Source: Streptomyces sp. MA5143a
GTDB taxonomy: Bacteria; Actinomycetota; Actinomycetes; Streptomycetales; Streptomycetaceae
Assembly (NCBI RefSeq): GCF_900290235.1
Contig: NZ_OLMK01000025.1
Span: forward strand, 55,200-119,199
Length of the DNA: 64,000 bases
Direction: 5' to 3'
Below are positions 38,037 through 46,389 of the stretch, in pieces. Each line of letters opens with the position of its first letter. The stretch's first letter is position 1. The position numbers and the translations under genes are program-made. The notes under the pieces are model-generated. The model searched no databases. It was given only the letters and a program-made list of their open reading frames with translations, and had not been told where the DNA came from.

Positions 38037-38633
38037 TCAGAGGAGCTCCGCCTGGGGTGCGTACTCCACCCTGATGTACCGGGCGTTCTCCTCGCCGAAG
38101 GCGGCCAGGAGGATCGGTTCGGCCGTTTCGGGGTCGTCGACGCCGACGAGGACGTGCCCCCTGCCGTCGTGCCCGACCTCGCGGAGCTGGAAGGTGCCGT
38201 CCCAGCGGGTCATGTCCTCACTGATGCGGTCGGCCAGGGCGGTGAGGTCGGCCTCGTTGACGTCCGTGTCGTACAGCCGGACCGTGACGCCCTTCTCGGC
38301 GGTGGAGCAGACGGCGTCGTCGAGGGACGCGGAGGGCATGCGGTAGATGCTCACGCCGGAGCCCTCCTCGTCGACCTCCAGGCCGGTGAAGACATCGGCG
38401 TAGCGGCCCTGGGTCAGCCTGTCCACGTGGTTCAGCGTCCGTTGGAGCGGGGTGTCCTCGGGGCTGCCGAGTCCCGCGAGACTGCCCTCCGGCCGGGTGC
38501 CCCGGCACTCCTTCGCCGGTGACGACACGTCCGCCACGGTCTGCGCACCCGCGCTCGCTCCCTGAAGGAATCCGAGCGCGAGCAGCGCGCCCGCCACCGC
38601 CGTGGCCGCCCGTACCTTCGTCCGCGTGTCCAT
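38037..38633 (-). CDS. Exported protein of unknown function
   Basis: 198 residues. Signal peptide: MDTRTKVRAATAVAGALLAL then an AxA region (GASAGA). The mature part has two Cys (ECRGTRP and AVCSTAEKG) that could pair, a VTVRLYDTDVNEADLTALADRI segment and a C-terminal beta sheet (GHVLVGVDDPETAEPILLAAFGEENARYIRVEY). GGAGGGG supports the ATG. The family is not recognised, although similar short exported proteins occur widely in Streptomyces. Confidence 0.75.
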   Translation of the reverse strand: MDTRTKVRAATAVAGALLALGFLQGASAGAQTVADVSSPAKECRGTRPEGSLAGLGSPEDTPLQRTLNHVDRLTQGRYADVFTGLEVDEEGSGVSIYRMPSASLDDAVCSTAEKGVTVRLYDTDVNEADLTALADRISEDMTRWDGTFQLREVGHDGRGHVLVGVDDPETAEPILLAAFGEENARYIRVEYAPQAELL

Positions 38634-38742
38634 CCGTCCCCTCCGTCCCCCGGGCGGCCGCCCGCGCGGCCGCTGTCCCCACTGGGACGTGGGAAGCGGC
38701 CGAAACGTTCGGCTCACCGGGGGCGGAGTGGGTGCCGACGGC

Positions 38743-40140
38743 TCAGTAGCCGACCCGGAACGTCGCGTCCGCGCGTTCCGCCGCCGTGGAGACCGGGTCG
38801 ATCCGCAGGGCGTAGTCGTAGTGCCGGATGTAGCGGGTCGGGAAGTTGTACGACCGGAACGAGGACCAGGTGGAGTCCGCGAGGCCGGCGGTACGGACGA
38901 AGGTGGCGTCGGCGGCGAACGTGGAGGTGTCGTCGTTCGTGTCGAGCCGCAGGGCGTAGTCGTAGTGCCGCAGATACCGGGTGGGGAGGTTGACCGACTG
39001 GAAGGAGACGCCGGTGGAGTCGGCGAGGCCGGGGACCAGCTTCCACTGGGAGTCGGTGAACGGGTCGAAGGGGTACGCGTCGATCCGGGCCGCGTAGTTG
39101 CTGTGCCGGACGTAACGGGACGGGTAGTTGTAGGACTTGAGCCGGTTCCAGGCGGGGGCGCCCCACTTGGCGAGCAGGTTGGCGTACTCGGTCGAGGTGA
39201 TCGGGTGGATGCCGCAGTGCTTGGAGTTGAGCGGCTGGGTGTAGAGCTTCTGGTCGAGGGCGGTCCAGGTGCCGGACGCGAGGTCGGTGGACTGCCAGAC
39301 GTAGAAGACGCCGTTGGGGGTGTAGGTGTCGCCCCACAGGTACCAGCTGGTGGAGGTCAGGGACTTCACCACCGTCGGGGCCTCGGTTCCGCCGTGGGCG
39401 ACCGGGGTGCTGAACGGGGTGAAGCCGCCCGGGTTCAGGGATGTCGAACGGGCGCCGACGAGCTGCTGGTCCCTCTTGTAGTAGAGGTAGTTGACGCCGC
39501 CCACGCCGATGGTGAGGTTGCCGTCGATGATGTCGTACCCGGGGTCGAAGAAGACCTGGGGATCGGTGGTGGTGCGGAAGTCGGTCGTGTAGCTGACCAT
39601 GATCACGTTGTGGCCGCTGCTGTTCACCGACGAGTAGAGGATGCCGTACCGGCCGCGTCCGGGGTCCCAGAACGCCTCCGGTGCCCAGCTGTGGGTGTCG
39701 GTCATGTCGTGCAGCTTCAGCAGCCGGTAGCCGGTGAAGGTGCGCAGGTCGGTGGAGTCCCAGACGTGGATGTTGACGCTGTCGTGGTTCCAGTCGGTGC
39801 CGTTGAGGTCGGTGGCCAGGACGACGAAGGAGCCGTCCTGTTTGCGCATCACGAAGGGGTCGCGCAGACCGCCGGCGCCGAGGGTCGGGGTGACCACGGG
39901 GGCGTTCTGGTTGAGCGGTGTCCAGTTCAGCCCGTCCTGGCTGACGGCCAGGTGCAGCCCGTAGTTGGCCTCCAGCATCGTGGTGGACTCGGTGAAGTAG
40001 ACCATGACGTAGGCCGAGTCGGCGGCGTGCGCGGTGCCCGCGCCGAGGGTCAGCGCGCCCGTCGCGGCCAGCGGGACGGTCGCCGCCATGCCGAGGAACG
40101 TCCGGCGGGACGGCCCGGTGCCGTGGTCGATGTCGCTCAC
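38743..40140 (-). CDS. Tat-exported GH43-like arabinofuranosidase with CBM42
   Basis: 465 residues. A Tat signal (SRRTFLGMAATVPLAATG) precedes a five-bladed propeller of GH43 type: catalytic base in LRDPFV, a middle Asp in the DLNGTDW region and the acid Glu in GGTEAPTVV. The C-terminal about 140 residues are an AbfB/CBM42 trefoil, three repeats of the type SYNYPSRYVRHSNYAARID, which binds arabinofuranose side chains. Probable exo-arabinofuranosidase or related enzyme on arabinan or arabinogalactan. The GTG start overlaps the stop of the GH27 gene as GTGA, so translation is coupled. Confidence 0.88.
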   Translation of the reverse strand: MSDIDHGTGPSRRTFLGMAATVPLAATGALTLGAGTAHAADSAYVMVYFTESTTMLEANYGLHLAVSQDGLNWTPLNQNAPVVTPTLGAGGLRDPFVMRKQDGSFVVLATDLNGTDWNHDSVNIHVWDSTDLRTFTGYRLLKLHDMTDTHSWAPEAFWDPGRGRYGILYSSVNSSGHNVIMVSYTTDFRTTTDPQVFFDPGYDIIDGNLTIGVGGVNYLYYKRDQQLVGARSTSLNPGGFTPFSTPVAHGGTEAPTVVKSLTSTSWYLWGDTYTPNGVFYVWQSTDLASGTWTALDQKLYTQPLNSKHCGIHPITSTEYANLLAKWGAPAWNRLKSYNYPSRYVRHSNYAARIDAYPFDPFTDSQWKLVPGLADSTGVSFQSVNLPTRYLRHYDYALRLDTNDDTSTFAADATFVRTAGLADSTWSSFRSYNFPTRYIRHYDYALRIDPVSTAAERADATFRVGY

Positions 40141-42140
40141 GTCAGGCTCCACTTCTGGTTGTTCTGACCGTTGCAGGACCACAGCACGAGCTTCGTGCCG
40201 TTGCTGGTGGCGGCCTGGTAGGCGTCCAGGCAGAGCCCGGCGTTGACGTTGGTGATCGTGCCGTCGGCGTTGACGTTCCACTTCTGGTTGGTGCCGCCGG
40301 TGCAGTCCCAGATGACGACGCGGGTGCCGTTGGTGGTGCCGTGGTCGTAGGCGTCGAGGCACTTGTTGCCGTACACCACCAACTCCTTGCGGGTGCTGCT
40401 GTACGACCACTGCTGGTTGAGGCCACCGTTGCAGGTCCACAGCTGGGCGTCGGTGCCGTTGGTGATGGTGTTGTCGTTGACGTCCGCGCAGCGGCCCGAC
40501 TGGGTGCCGGTGACGAGGGTGGCGTCGGTGCCGGGCAGGGGCCGGACGACGATGCCTTCGAGGGTGGGGGCGCCCGAGAAGGCGATCGTGTTGGCGGCGC
40601 CCTTGGTGAGGCCGACCTGGACGGAGACGCTGCCGGGGGTGGAGCCGGTCGGCGGGAAGGAGACCTTCGTCGGGGTCTGGCCGTTGACCGTGAGGGTGCC
40701 GACGCGGGCCGTGGACGAGGTGTTGGTGTAGGAGACGTCGACGGTCTTCAGGCCGGTGCTGCCGGCGCCGACCCCGGAGAAGCTCGCCGTGCCGTTGTAC
40801 GTGGCCGCCGACTGCTCCGTACCGCCGGTGACCGTGAGCATGACGGAGCCGCCCGCGGGGACGCTGGTGGTGTAGCCGGTGCCGGGGGTGCCGACGTTCT
40901 GCCGCGCCCACAGGTCCCGCACGGTCGCGGCGGCGTTCGTCAGACCCAGGTCGGACCAGCGGACCGTCATGTTCTGCGTGGTGGACGTGCGGTTGAGCAG
41001 GACGACGGCGCGGTTGCCGGTGCCGGAGAGGACCTTGCCGTACACCTGGAGGCCGGAGGTGTCCTCGGCGACCTTGACGCCCTGGAGGCCGCGCGGGTCC
41101 TGGTCGACGGCGATGACCTCGGGGTTGGTCAGGACGCTTCGGGTGTCGGCGGACATGGTGGTGAGGTCGAGGCCGGTCAGCAGCGGCGCGCCGGAGACCG
41201 CCCAGAGGTTCATGTGGGAGCGGTTCTGGGCGGCGGTCAGGCCGTTCATGCCGGTGACCATCATGTCGGCGTCGTTGTAGGAGCCGGTGTGCTGGGCGGT
41301 GGGGTGGATGTTGCGGTCGAAGGCGGTGAGGACGTTGCCGTACGACGGGGTCCCGCCGTGGAAGAAGATGTCGGTGTTGGTGCGCCACATCGGGCCCATG
41401 CCCGGTGCCCAGTTCCAGGGGTTGGAGTAGCCCCAGTTGCACAGGGAGAGGGCGAGCGGACGACCGGTGGTGGCGGTGGCCCGGGTCACGGCGTCGCTGA
41501 TCGCCTGGTAGGTGGTCTTCGGGTCGAGGCCCTCGGCGTCGCCTCCGCACCAGTCGACTTTCACGAAGTCGAAGCCCCAGCGGGAGAACTGGGTCATGTC
41601 CTGGACGTAGTGGCCCTCGCTGCCGCTGCCGGGCGCGGCGGGGCGGCCGGTGGGGAAGTAGTAGCCGCAGCCGTCCTTGCCGGCGTCGGTGTAGATGCCT
41701 GCCTTGAGGCCCTTGCTGTGGATGTAGTCGGCGATGGCCTTCATGCCGCCGGGCCATTCGGCCTCGTCGACCGTGATGTTGCCCGCGCTGTCGCGGGTGC
41801 CCTGCCACCAGCCCTCGTCGATGTTGATGTACTCGTATCCGGCCTCGGGAAGCCCGGCGGCGACGAACGCGTCGACCTGCTTCTTGATGACGCTGTAGTC
41901 CACCTTGGCGGCGAACGCGTTCCAGGAGGCCCACCCCATCGGGGCCTTGGGGACGGATATCTGACGGTCGGTCACGGCGACCGGTCGGGCGTCGAGCGGG
42001 GTGGCCGGGTGCGGTGTCCGGCCCGGCTGGGCGAAGAGCAGGGCCGCCGCGACGGTCGTCGCGAGGGCCAGGGCGCGGACGGCCACGGATCTGCAACGAC
42101 GTCCGAGTCGGGGGGAGTCGGCGTGGGGGGCGGGGGACAT
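40137..42140 (-). CDS. Secreted GH27 alpha-galactosidase with CBM13
   Basis: 667 residues. After an Arg-rich signal peptide the GH27 barrel begins PMGWASWNAF; the nucleophile Asp is in VKVDWCGG (around residue 190) and the acid/base Asp in SYNDADMM (around 285). A beta-sandwich and a CBM35-like linker region follow, then a C-terminal ricin-type CBM13 with three repeats (QLWTCNGGLNQQW, VIWDCTGGTNQKW, VLWSCNGQNNQKW). It removes terminal alpha-galactose, or beta-arabinopyranose in some relatives, from galactomannan, arabinogalactan or oligosaccharides. ATG 42140 has GAAGGAG upstream. It is first in an operon with the GH43 gene. Confidence 0.93.
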   Translation of the reverse strand: MSPAPHADSPRLGRRCRSVAVRALALATTVAAALLFAQPGRTPHPATPLDARPVAVTDRQISVPKAPMGWASWNAFAAKVDYSVIKKQVDAFVAAGLPEAGYEYINIDEGWWQGTRDSAGNITVDEAEWPGGMKAIADYIHSKGLKAGIYTDAGKDGCGYYFPTGRPAAPGSGSEGHYVQDMTQFSRWGFDFVKVDWCGGDAEGLDPKTTYQAISDAVTRATATTGRPLALSLCNWGYSNPWNWAPGMGPMWRTNTDIFFHGGTPSYGNVLTAFDRNIHPTAQHTGSYNDADMMVTGMNGLTAAQNRSHMNLWAVSGAPLLTGLDLTTMSADTRSVLTNPEVIAVDQDPRGLQGVKVAEDTSGLQVYGKVLSGTGNRAVVLLNRTSTTQNMTVRWSDLGLTNAAATVRDLWARQNVGTPGTGYTTSVPAGGSVMLTVTGGTEQSAATYNGTASFSGVGAGSTGLKTVDVSYTNTSSTARVGTLTVNGQTPTKVSFPPTGSTPGSVSVQVGLTKGAANTIAFSGAPTLEGIVVRPLPGTDATLVTGTQSGRCADVNDNTITNGTDAQLWTCNGGLNQQWSYSSTRKELVVYGNKCLDAYDHGTTNGTRVVIWDCTGGTNQKWNVNADGTITNVNAGLCLDAYQAATSNGTKLVLWSCNGQNNQKWSLT

Positions 42141-42392
42141 GCGGCTCCTTCGATGGATATCCGGGGGGTCGATATCTCGAACAAGGATCGGCGTGCCGAA
42201 CGTATCGGCTGGCCGAAAGTAGAGCCGGACGGGGTGGAAGTCAACGGGTGGGACAGAACACGACCTTGGGGCGCCGGGAACGGCCACGGCGCGTGAATCC
42301 CGCGCGGGGAACGGCCCTCGTGAACGTTTTCCGCCCCCGCCCCGTCACAGGGGGGACCGACACAGCAGGACGACTCACCAAGAGGGCTCTCC
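42141..42392. promoter_or_regulatory. GH27 operon control region with palindromes
   Basis: GGATATCC (42155-42162) is followed after 8 bp by a second GATATC (42171-42176), and GCCGA-ACGTA-TCGGC lies at 42195-42209. The first motif is shared with the xylanase upstream region (9420-9429). The right half serves the divergent lipoprotein gene. Confidence 0.5.
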
Positions 42393-42869
42393 ATGTCGAA
42401 GACGCGCATCAGCAAGCCGGTCGTGGCCGTCCTGGCCATGGCGCTGTCGGGGGTGGTGACGGCGTGCGGGAGCGAGGCGTCCTCGGGGACGGCGTCCACG
42501 CGGCAGGCGTGGCGGGAGCCCGCCTCCTACACGTACACGCTCACGTCGAGCGAGGGCGAGCGGTCCCTGCTCGGGACGTTCGAGGTGACCGTGCGGGACG
42601 GGAAGGTGACGAAGGCCGTCGGGACCGACGAGGACTCACGGCGCGCGGCACGGCAGGCCGACGGCCGCATGCCGACCATCGGGGACCTGCTGGCGGAGGC
42701 GGACGCGGCCAGGGGCGAGGACGCCGACCGGGTGGATGTCGACCGCGCGGCGGACGGCCGGCCCACGCGCATCTCCCTGGACTGGGACGAGGACGCGATC
42801 GACGACGAGGCGGTGTACGAGATCAGCGACTACCGGCCGTCGAACGGGACGGAACGCGACGGCCGGTGA
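42393..42869 (+). CDS. DUF6174-like lipoprotein
   Basis: 158 residues. Lipobox VVTAC follows a short signal peptide. The mature domain has the pattern WREPASYTYTLTSSEGERSLLGTFEVTVRDGKVTKA and a closing ISLDWDEDAIDDEAVYEISDY, as in the DUF6174 family of putative Ca- or cell-wall-associated lipoproteins; the function is unknown. AAGAGGG precedes the ATG. The convergent lipoprotein gene ends 8 nt beyond its stop. Confidence 0.8.
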   Translation: MSKTRISKPVVAVLAMALSGVVTACGSEASSGTASTRQAWREPASYTYTLTSSEGERSLLGTFEVTVRDGKVTKAVGTDEDSRRAARQADGRMPTIGDLLAEADAARGEDADRVDVDRAADGRPTRISLDWDEDAIDDEAVYEISDYRPSNGTERDGR

Positions 42870-42876
42870 GCCGGAG

Positions 42877-43332
42877 TCACGACGCGCTCGGACCCGGGCC
42901 GCCCGTCCTGCCGTAGGTGCTCAGGTCCTGGACGGTGCCGCCGACCTTCTTCCGCAGCGGCTCCAGCACCTCCTCCTTCGCGGAGATGGCCCAGCGCGGG
43001 CCGACCAGCTTCTTGCCGCCGTAGAGGGAGGCGGAGTCCAGCCAGACCTGGAGGAGTTCCTCCTTGGGGAACGTGGTGATGAGGTAGTCGCCGGCCTTGG
43101 TGTGGCAGACGCCCTCGCGCAGCTCCTCCGCCTCGGTGCGGATCTTGACCTCGCAGCCGGTGAGTGAGGCGAGCACCTCGACCTTGGCGGGGGCCACCAC
43201 CTCGGCCACCCTGTCGGCGTCGTCCGCCTTCTTGGCGGACCCGCCCCCGTCACCGCCGCCGCACCCCGCCACCAGGGGCAGCGCCGCCAGACCGGCCGCC
43301 AGTGCGACTCCGCGCGTCAGCTTCCTCACCAC
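42877..43332 (-). CDS. Lipoprotein of unknown function
   Basis: 151 residues. GTG start, lipobox LVAGC, then a Gly/Ser/Lys linker and a domain of about 110 residues with two Cys (LTGCEVKIRTE and EGVCHTKAG), probably a disulfide. The regular strand pattern (DYLITTFPKEELLQVWLDSASLYGG, KLVGPRWAISA) suggests a small alpha/beta fold. Family not recognised. It lies downstream of the GtrA gene on the same strand, 87 nt away. Confidence 0.8.
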   Translation of the reverse strand: MVRKLTRGVALAAGLAALPLVAGCGGGDGGGSAKKADDADRVAEVVAPAKVEVLASLTGCEVKIRTEAEELREGVCHTKAGDYLITTFPKEELLQVWLDSASLYGGKKLVGPRWAISAKEEVLEPLRKKVGGTVQDLSTYGRTGGPGPSAS

Positions 43333-43419
43333 GTGCCGTACTCCGTTCCGCGTGCTTGGTTCCGGTCTGCTTCCTGCCGCGTGGGCTCCCCTTCCGTACG
43401 TACGCCGGCGCCGGAACGC

Positions 43420-43875
43420 TCAGCGCGGGCCCGGCGACATGATGGTGCGGGAGACGAGGAACGTCACCGGGATCGCCACCCCGGACGCGAGGAGCGGGGC
43501 GAGGCGATGGCCCTGGTGGAGCACGTCGACGACGACATGGACGCCCGCGGTGGTGACCAGGAAGTTGGTGGCGTTGCCCAGGGGGAAGAGCAGGAACTTC
43601 CGGAGCGTCGGGCGGGTGCGGTAGGTGAACCGGGCGTTGAGGAAGAACGAGCCCGTCAGGCTGAGCGCGAAGGCGAGGAGGTGGGCGGCCAGATAGGGGA
43701 CGACGGCCAGGAGGAGCAGGTAGAGGCCGTAGTACGTGGCCGTGTTGACCACGCCGATCACCGCGAAGGTGAGCAGCTGCGCCGCGAGCGGTCGCGGCGC
43801 CCGCGACGGCCGGACGGGGAGCGCCTCGGGGGACGCCGTCGCGCCCGCCCGCACCGGTGGCGCCGCGTGGGTCAC
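43420..43875 (-). CDS. GtrA-like membrane protein
   Basis: 151 residues with four hydrophobic helices. FAVIGVVNTATYYGLYLLLL and FFLNARFTYRTR are the family's conserved helix-1 and loop motifs. GtrA proteins flip or escort polyprenyl-linked sugars used in surface glycan or arabinogalactan decoration. GTG 43875 was chosen for AGGA upstream; an earlier Met exists at 43959 but adds a basic Pro-rich segment. No glycosyltransferase neighbour is present. Confidence 0.85.
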   Translation of the reverse strand: MTHAAPPVRAGATASPEALPVRPSRAPRPLAAQLLTFAVIGVVNTATYYGLYLLLLAVVPYLAAHLLAFALSLTGSFFLNARFTYRTRPTLRKFLLFPLGNATNFLVTTAGVHVVVDVLHQGHRLAPLLASGVAIPVTFLVSRTIMSPGPR

Positions 43876-44119
43876 GGGACCCGGTCCTCGGTCGTGCTGC
43901 ACGGCTGGGGCCCTCCGTCGGTGCGTCTGTCGTGCCGGTGCCCCGGCGGTGGGGTCCACCGTGACACCGCGCCGCCGCCGACGCGTACTACATCAGGGCG
44001 GGACAGACGGTTGTTTCGGGTGATTTCCCTCTCATCGCCCGGTTCCCCTGGGACGGTTGGGGCCCGAGCTGTCCGCCGGGCCTCGGCGGACGGACGACCG
44101 ATGTGGGGGTACCACGCAC

Positions 44120-44875
44120 GTGCGCATCCGTTCCATGACCGCTGTCCTCACCGGAGCCCTGGTCCTGTCCGCGCTCCTGACCCCGGCTTCCCACGCCGCC
44201 GGCTCCGGGGACACGACGATCACCGATGTCGTCGTCAACGGCGGGGCCGAACTCGCCCTGGGGCCCACCGCTCCGAAGACCTTCAAGGTGAGCGTCACGG
44301 CGCAGGACGACTCCGGGATCAAGGAGATGAAGCTGCGCGTGTCACTGCCGTCCTACATCTACCACTCGTCGGACCGCGGCCTCAGCTGCGTCGCGAACAG
44401 CGCCACGACGTCGACGTGCACCGGATCCTGGACGGTCGACACCAGCAACTTCTACGGCAACGGACCGGCCGACGACCACTGGTTCGTCAACGCCAACGCG
44501 ACCGCCAAGGACGGCGACTGGTTCGACACGGACCGCGCCGCCACCTTCACCGTGCGCCGCCTCGCCCGGCTGACGGCCGACGCCGGTCCCGAGCCGGTGG
44601 GCAGGAAGGCATCGCTCACCGTGACCGGCAACCTCAGCCGCGCCGACTGGAAGACCCACAAGTACGGCGGCTACTCCGGTCGTCCGGTGAACCTCCAGTT
44701 CCGCGCGGCGGGGACGTCCACGTACAAGACGGTGAAGACGGTGACCAGTGGCTCCGGCGGCGCGGTGAAGACCACGGTCAGGGCCACCGCCGACGGCTAC
44801 TGGCGCTGGGCCTTCGCCGGGAACAGCACGACCTCCACCGCCAGGGCGACCGGGGACTACGTCGACGTGCGCTGA
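44120..44875 (+). CDS. Exported Ig-like domain protein
   Basis: 251 residues from GTG 44120, which has GGGGGT upstream (ATG 44135 is the alternative). The signal peptide ends TPASHA. Two beta-sandwich modules follow: about 30-140 (TITDVVVNGGAELALGPT, VSVTAQDDSGIKEMKL, with two Cys) and about 150-250 (VTGNLSRADWKTHKYGGYSGRPVNLQFRA, DGYWRWAFAG). The second resembles bacterial Ig-like repeats that mediate surface binding. Function unknown. Confidence 0.78.
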   Translation: MRIRSMTAVLTGALVLSALLTPASHAAGSGDTTITDVVVNGGAELALGPTAPKTFKVSVTAQDDSGIKEMKLRVSLPSYIYHSSDRGLSCVANSATTSTCTGSWTVDTSNFYGNGPADDHWFVNANATAKDGDWFDTDRAATFTVRRLARLTADAGPEPVGRKASLTVTGNLSRADWKTHKYGGYSGRPVNLQFRAAGTSTYKTVKTVTSGSGGAVKTTVRATADGYWRWAFAGNSTTSTARATGDYVDVR

Positions 44876-44882
44876 ACCGTCG

Positions 44883-44919
44883 GGCGCCCGGCCCCTCCTG
44901 ACGGAAGGGGCCGGGCGCC
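44883..44919. terminator. Bidirectional terminator, 14-bp stem
   Basis: GGCGCCCGGCCCCT and AGGGGCCGGGCGCC with a 9-nt loop, between the exported Ig-like protein gene and the convergent LAETG protein gene. Confidence 0.85.
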
Positions 44920-44984
44920 GTCGGACGTCACCGTGTCACGGACGACCGCGGAGAGCGGACCGCGGCCGGTGGGCAGGCCGGGGC

Positions 44985-45914
44985 TCAGGCGCCCGTGCGG
45001 CCCGCCGACTTGCGGCGCGTCACCACGAAGATGACACCGCCCGCCGCGACCAGGCCGGCCGCGCCGAGCGCGAGCGGGATCGCGTTGCCGCCACCGGTCT
45101 CCGCGAGGTCGCCGGAGCCGCCGTTGGGGCTGGGGGAGGAGTCCGGGGTGTCCGCCGGGGTCTTCGGGGACTCGGAGGGCGACGGGTTGTCGTCCGCCGG
45201 GGGCTTCTCGTCCGTCGGGGGCTTCTCGTCGGCCGGCGGCTTCTCGTCCGTGGGCGGCTTCTCGTCGGCCGGGGGCTTCTCCTCCTCCGCCGGGGGCTGC
45301 TCCTCGGTGGGCTCGCAGTACTTCGTACCGCCGTTCCAGGCCGCGATCAGCTTGTCCTTGATGACCGGACGGTCCGGGCCCTTGGGGACGTCACCGTGCT
45401 CGAAGCCGTCGGCGGCGTCCAGCTTGCCGTCGAACTTCACCTTGCCGCGGTAGAGGTCGATCTGGGCGTAGCAGCCCGCGTCCGGGACCGCGATGTCCAG
45501 GGTGTCCGTGCCGCCCTGCTTCACCGTGACGGTGTCGAAGTCGACGAAGACCTGCTCGCCGGAGGTGGCGAAGGTCGGGCCGTGGGCGAGGTAGGAGGCC
45601 AGGGAGACCGTGCAGGTCGTGGCGTCGGCGGCGGCACGGACCGTGATGTGGACCTTGCCGTCCTCGGTGGGCTTGAGGTTCTGGTCGTCGAGCCTCACCC
45701 AGTCGGCGAACTTCACGCCGTCCAGGGAGAACTCGCAGCGGTCGGTCTCGGTGGCCGTGCCCGCGCCCTGGCCGGGGGCGTAGCTCTTCTCGCCCCAGCC
45801 GTCGCCGCCGGGGCCGGTGGCCCAGGCGGAGCCGGAGGCGGCGGCGGTCAGGGCGAGGGCGGCTGCGCCCGTGCCGAGCAGGCGGCCCATGGTGACACGT
45901 CTCGCTATGGACAT
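44985..45914 (-). CDS. LAETG sortase-anchored surface protein
   Basis: 309 residues. A signal peptide (RLLGTGAAALALTAAASGSAWA) leads to a beta-rich domain with four Cys (about 30-190), then a wall-spanning repeat of PPADEKPPTDEK units, and a sorting signal at 270-309: LAETG, a hydrophobic helix and a basic tail. The LAxTG form is what class E sortases of Streptomyces use, so the protein is likely linked to peptidoglycan. ATG 45914 has a GGGAT site. Partner or ligand unknown. Confidence 0.88.
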   Translation of the reverse strand: MSIARRVTMGRLLGTGAAALALTAAASGSAWATGPGGDGWGEKSYAPGQGAGTATETDRCEFSLDGVKFADWVRLDDQNLKPTEDGKVHITVRAAADATTCTVSLASYLAHGPTFATSGEQVFVDFDTVTVKQGGTDTLDIAVPDAGCYAQIDLYRGKVKFDGKLDAADGFEHGDVPKGPDRPVIKDKLIAAWNGGTKYCEPTEEQPPAEEEKPPADEKPPTDEKPPADEKPPTDEKPPADDNPSPSESPKTPADTPDSSPSPNGGSGDLAETGGGNAIPLALGAAGLVAAGGVIFVVTRRKSAGRTGA

Positions 45915-46389
45915 GCAGATCCCGTTCTCGAGCTTGGCGGTGCGAGACCCCGGCACGGCTACGGGCGCGCGACGGCACAGGGCAGCACCGGGGTCACCGG
46001 GGCCGCGCCGGGGTGTGAGGTCGTCGAAGAGACACCGGGCCCACTTGTCGTATGAGCCGCAGAGTGAGCACATCGTTTACCACCGAGTAGGGGCTGTCAA
46101 CCTTGGGAAATGGGAGGTCATTTGGGTTCGTGCGGAGATGTGCGCACGGAGGGCACACATTCGGGACACATAGGGAATCCCGCACTCCGGTGGTGTCACG
46201 GGCTCCCCATGAACCCCCCGTCGACAGCCCACCGGCACGCAAAGCCTTCACCAACGCGCGCCGCCCGGCGGGGGACGGCGTGGCGCGATTTGACAACGTC
46301 CGACCCGCTCCCGACTCTACGTTCATGACATCCATTTTCATTTGCGGTGCCGTGTCCGTCGCGCGCGCCGCCGAACGGGGTGGTCGTCC
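45915..46389. promoter_or_regulatory. Divergent region between surface protein and ATPase genes
   Basis: 475 bp with no credible gene. A TTGACA hexamer lies at 46290-46295, but no -10 box at normal spacing follows it. TGACATCCATTTTCA at 46326-46340 resembles a Streptomyces Zur box. The left half, nearest the surface gene, is GC-rich with GGGGCCGC runs. Confidence 0.5.

Noticed and set aside
38743..42096. One 1,117-codon frame spanning GH43 and GH27
   Set aside because: Only the first 465 codons upstream of the stop (to GTG 40140) are a real protein; beyond that the frame is out of register with the GH27 gene, which has its own complete frame and stop.
46290..46323. Vegetative promoter TTGACA...TACGTT before the ATPase gene
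   Set aside because: The spacer would be 22 bp, too long for a normal promoter.
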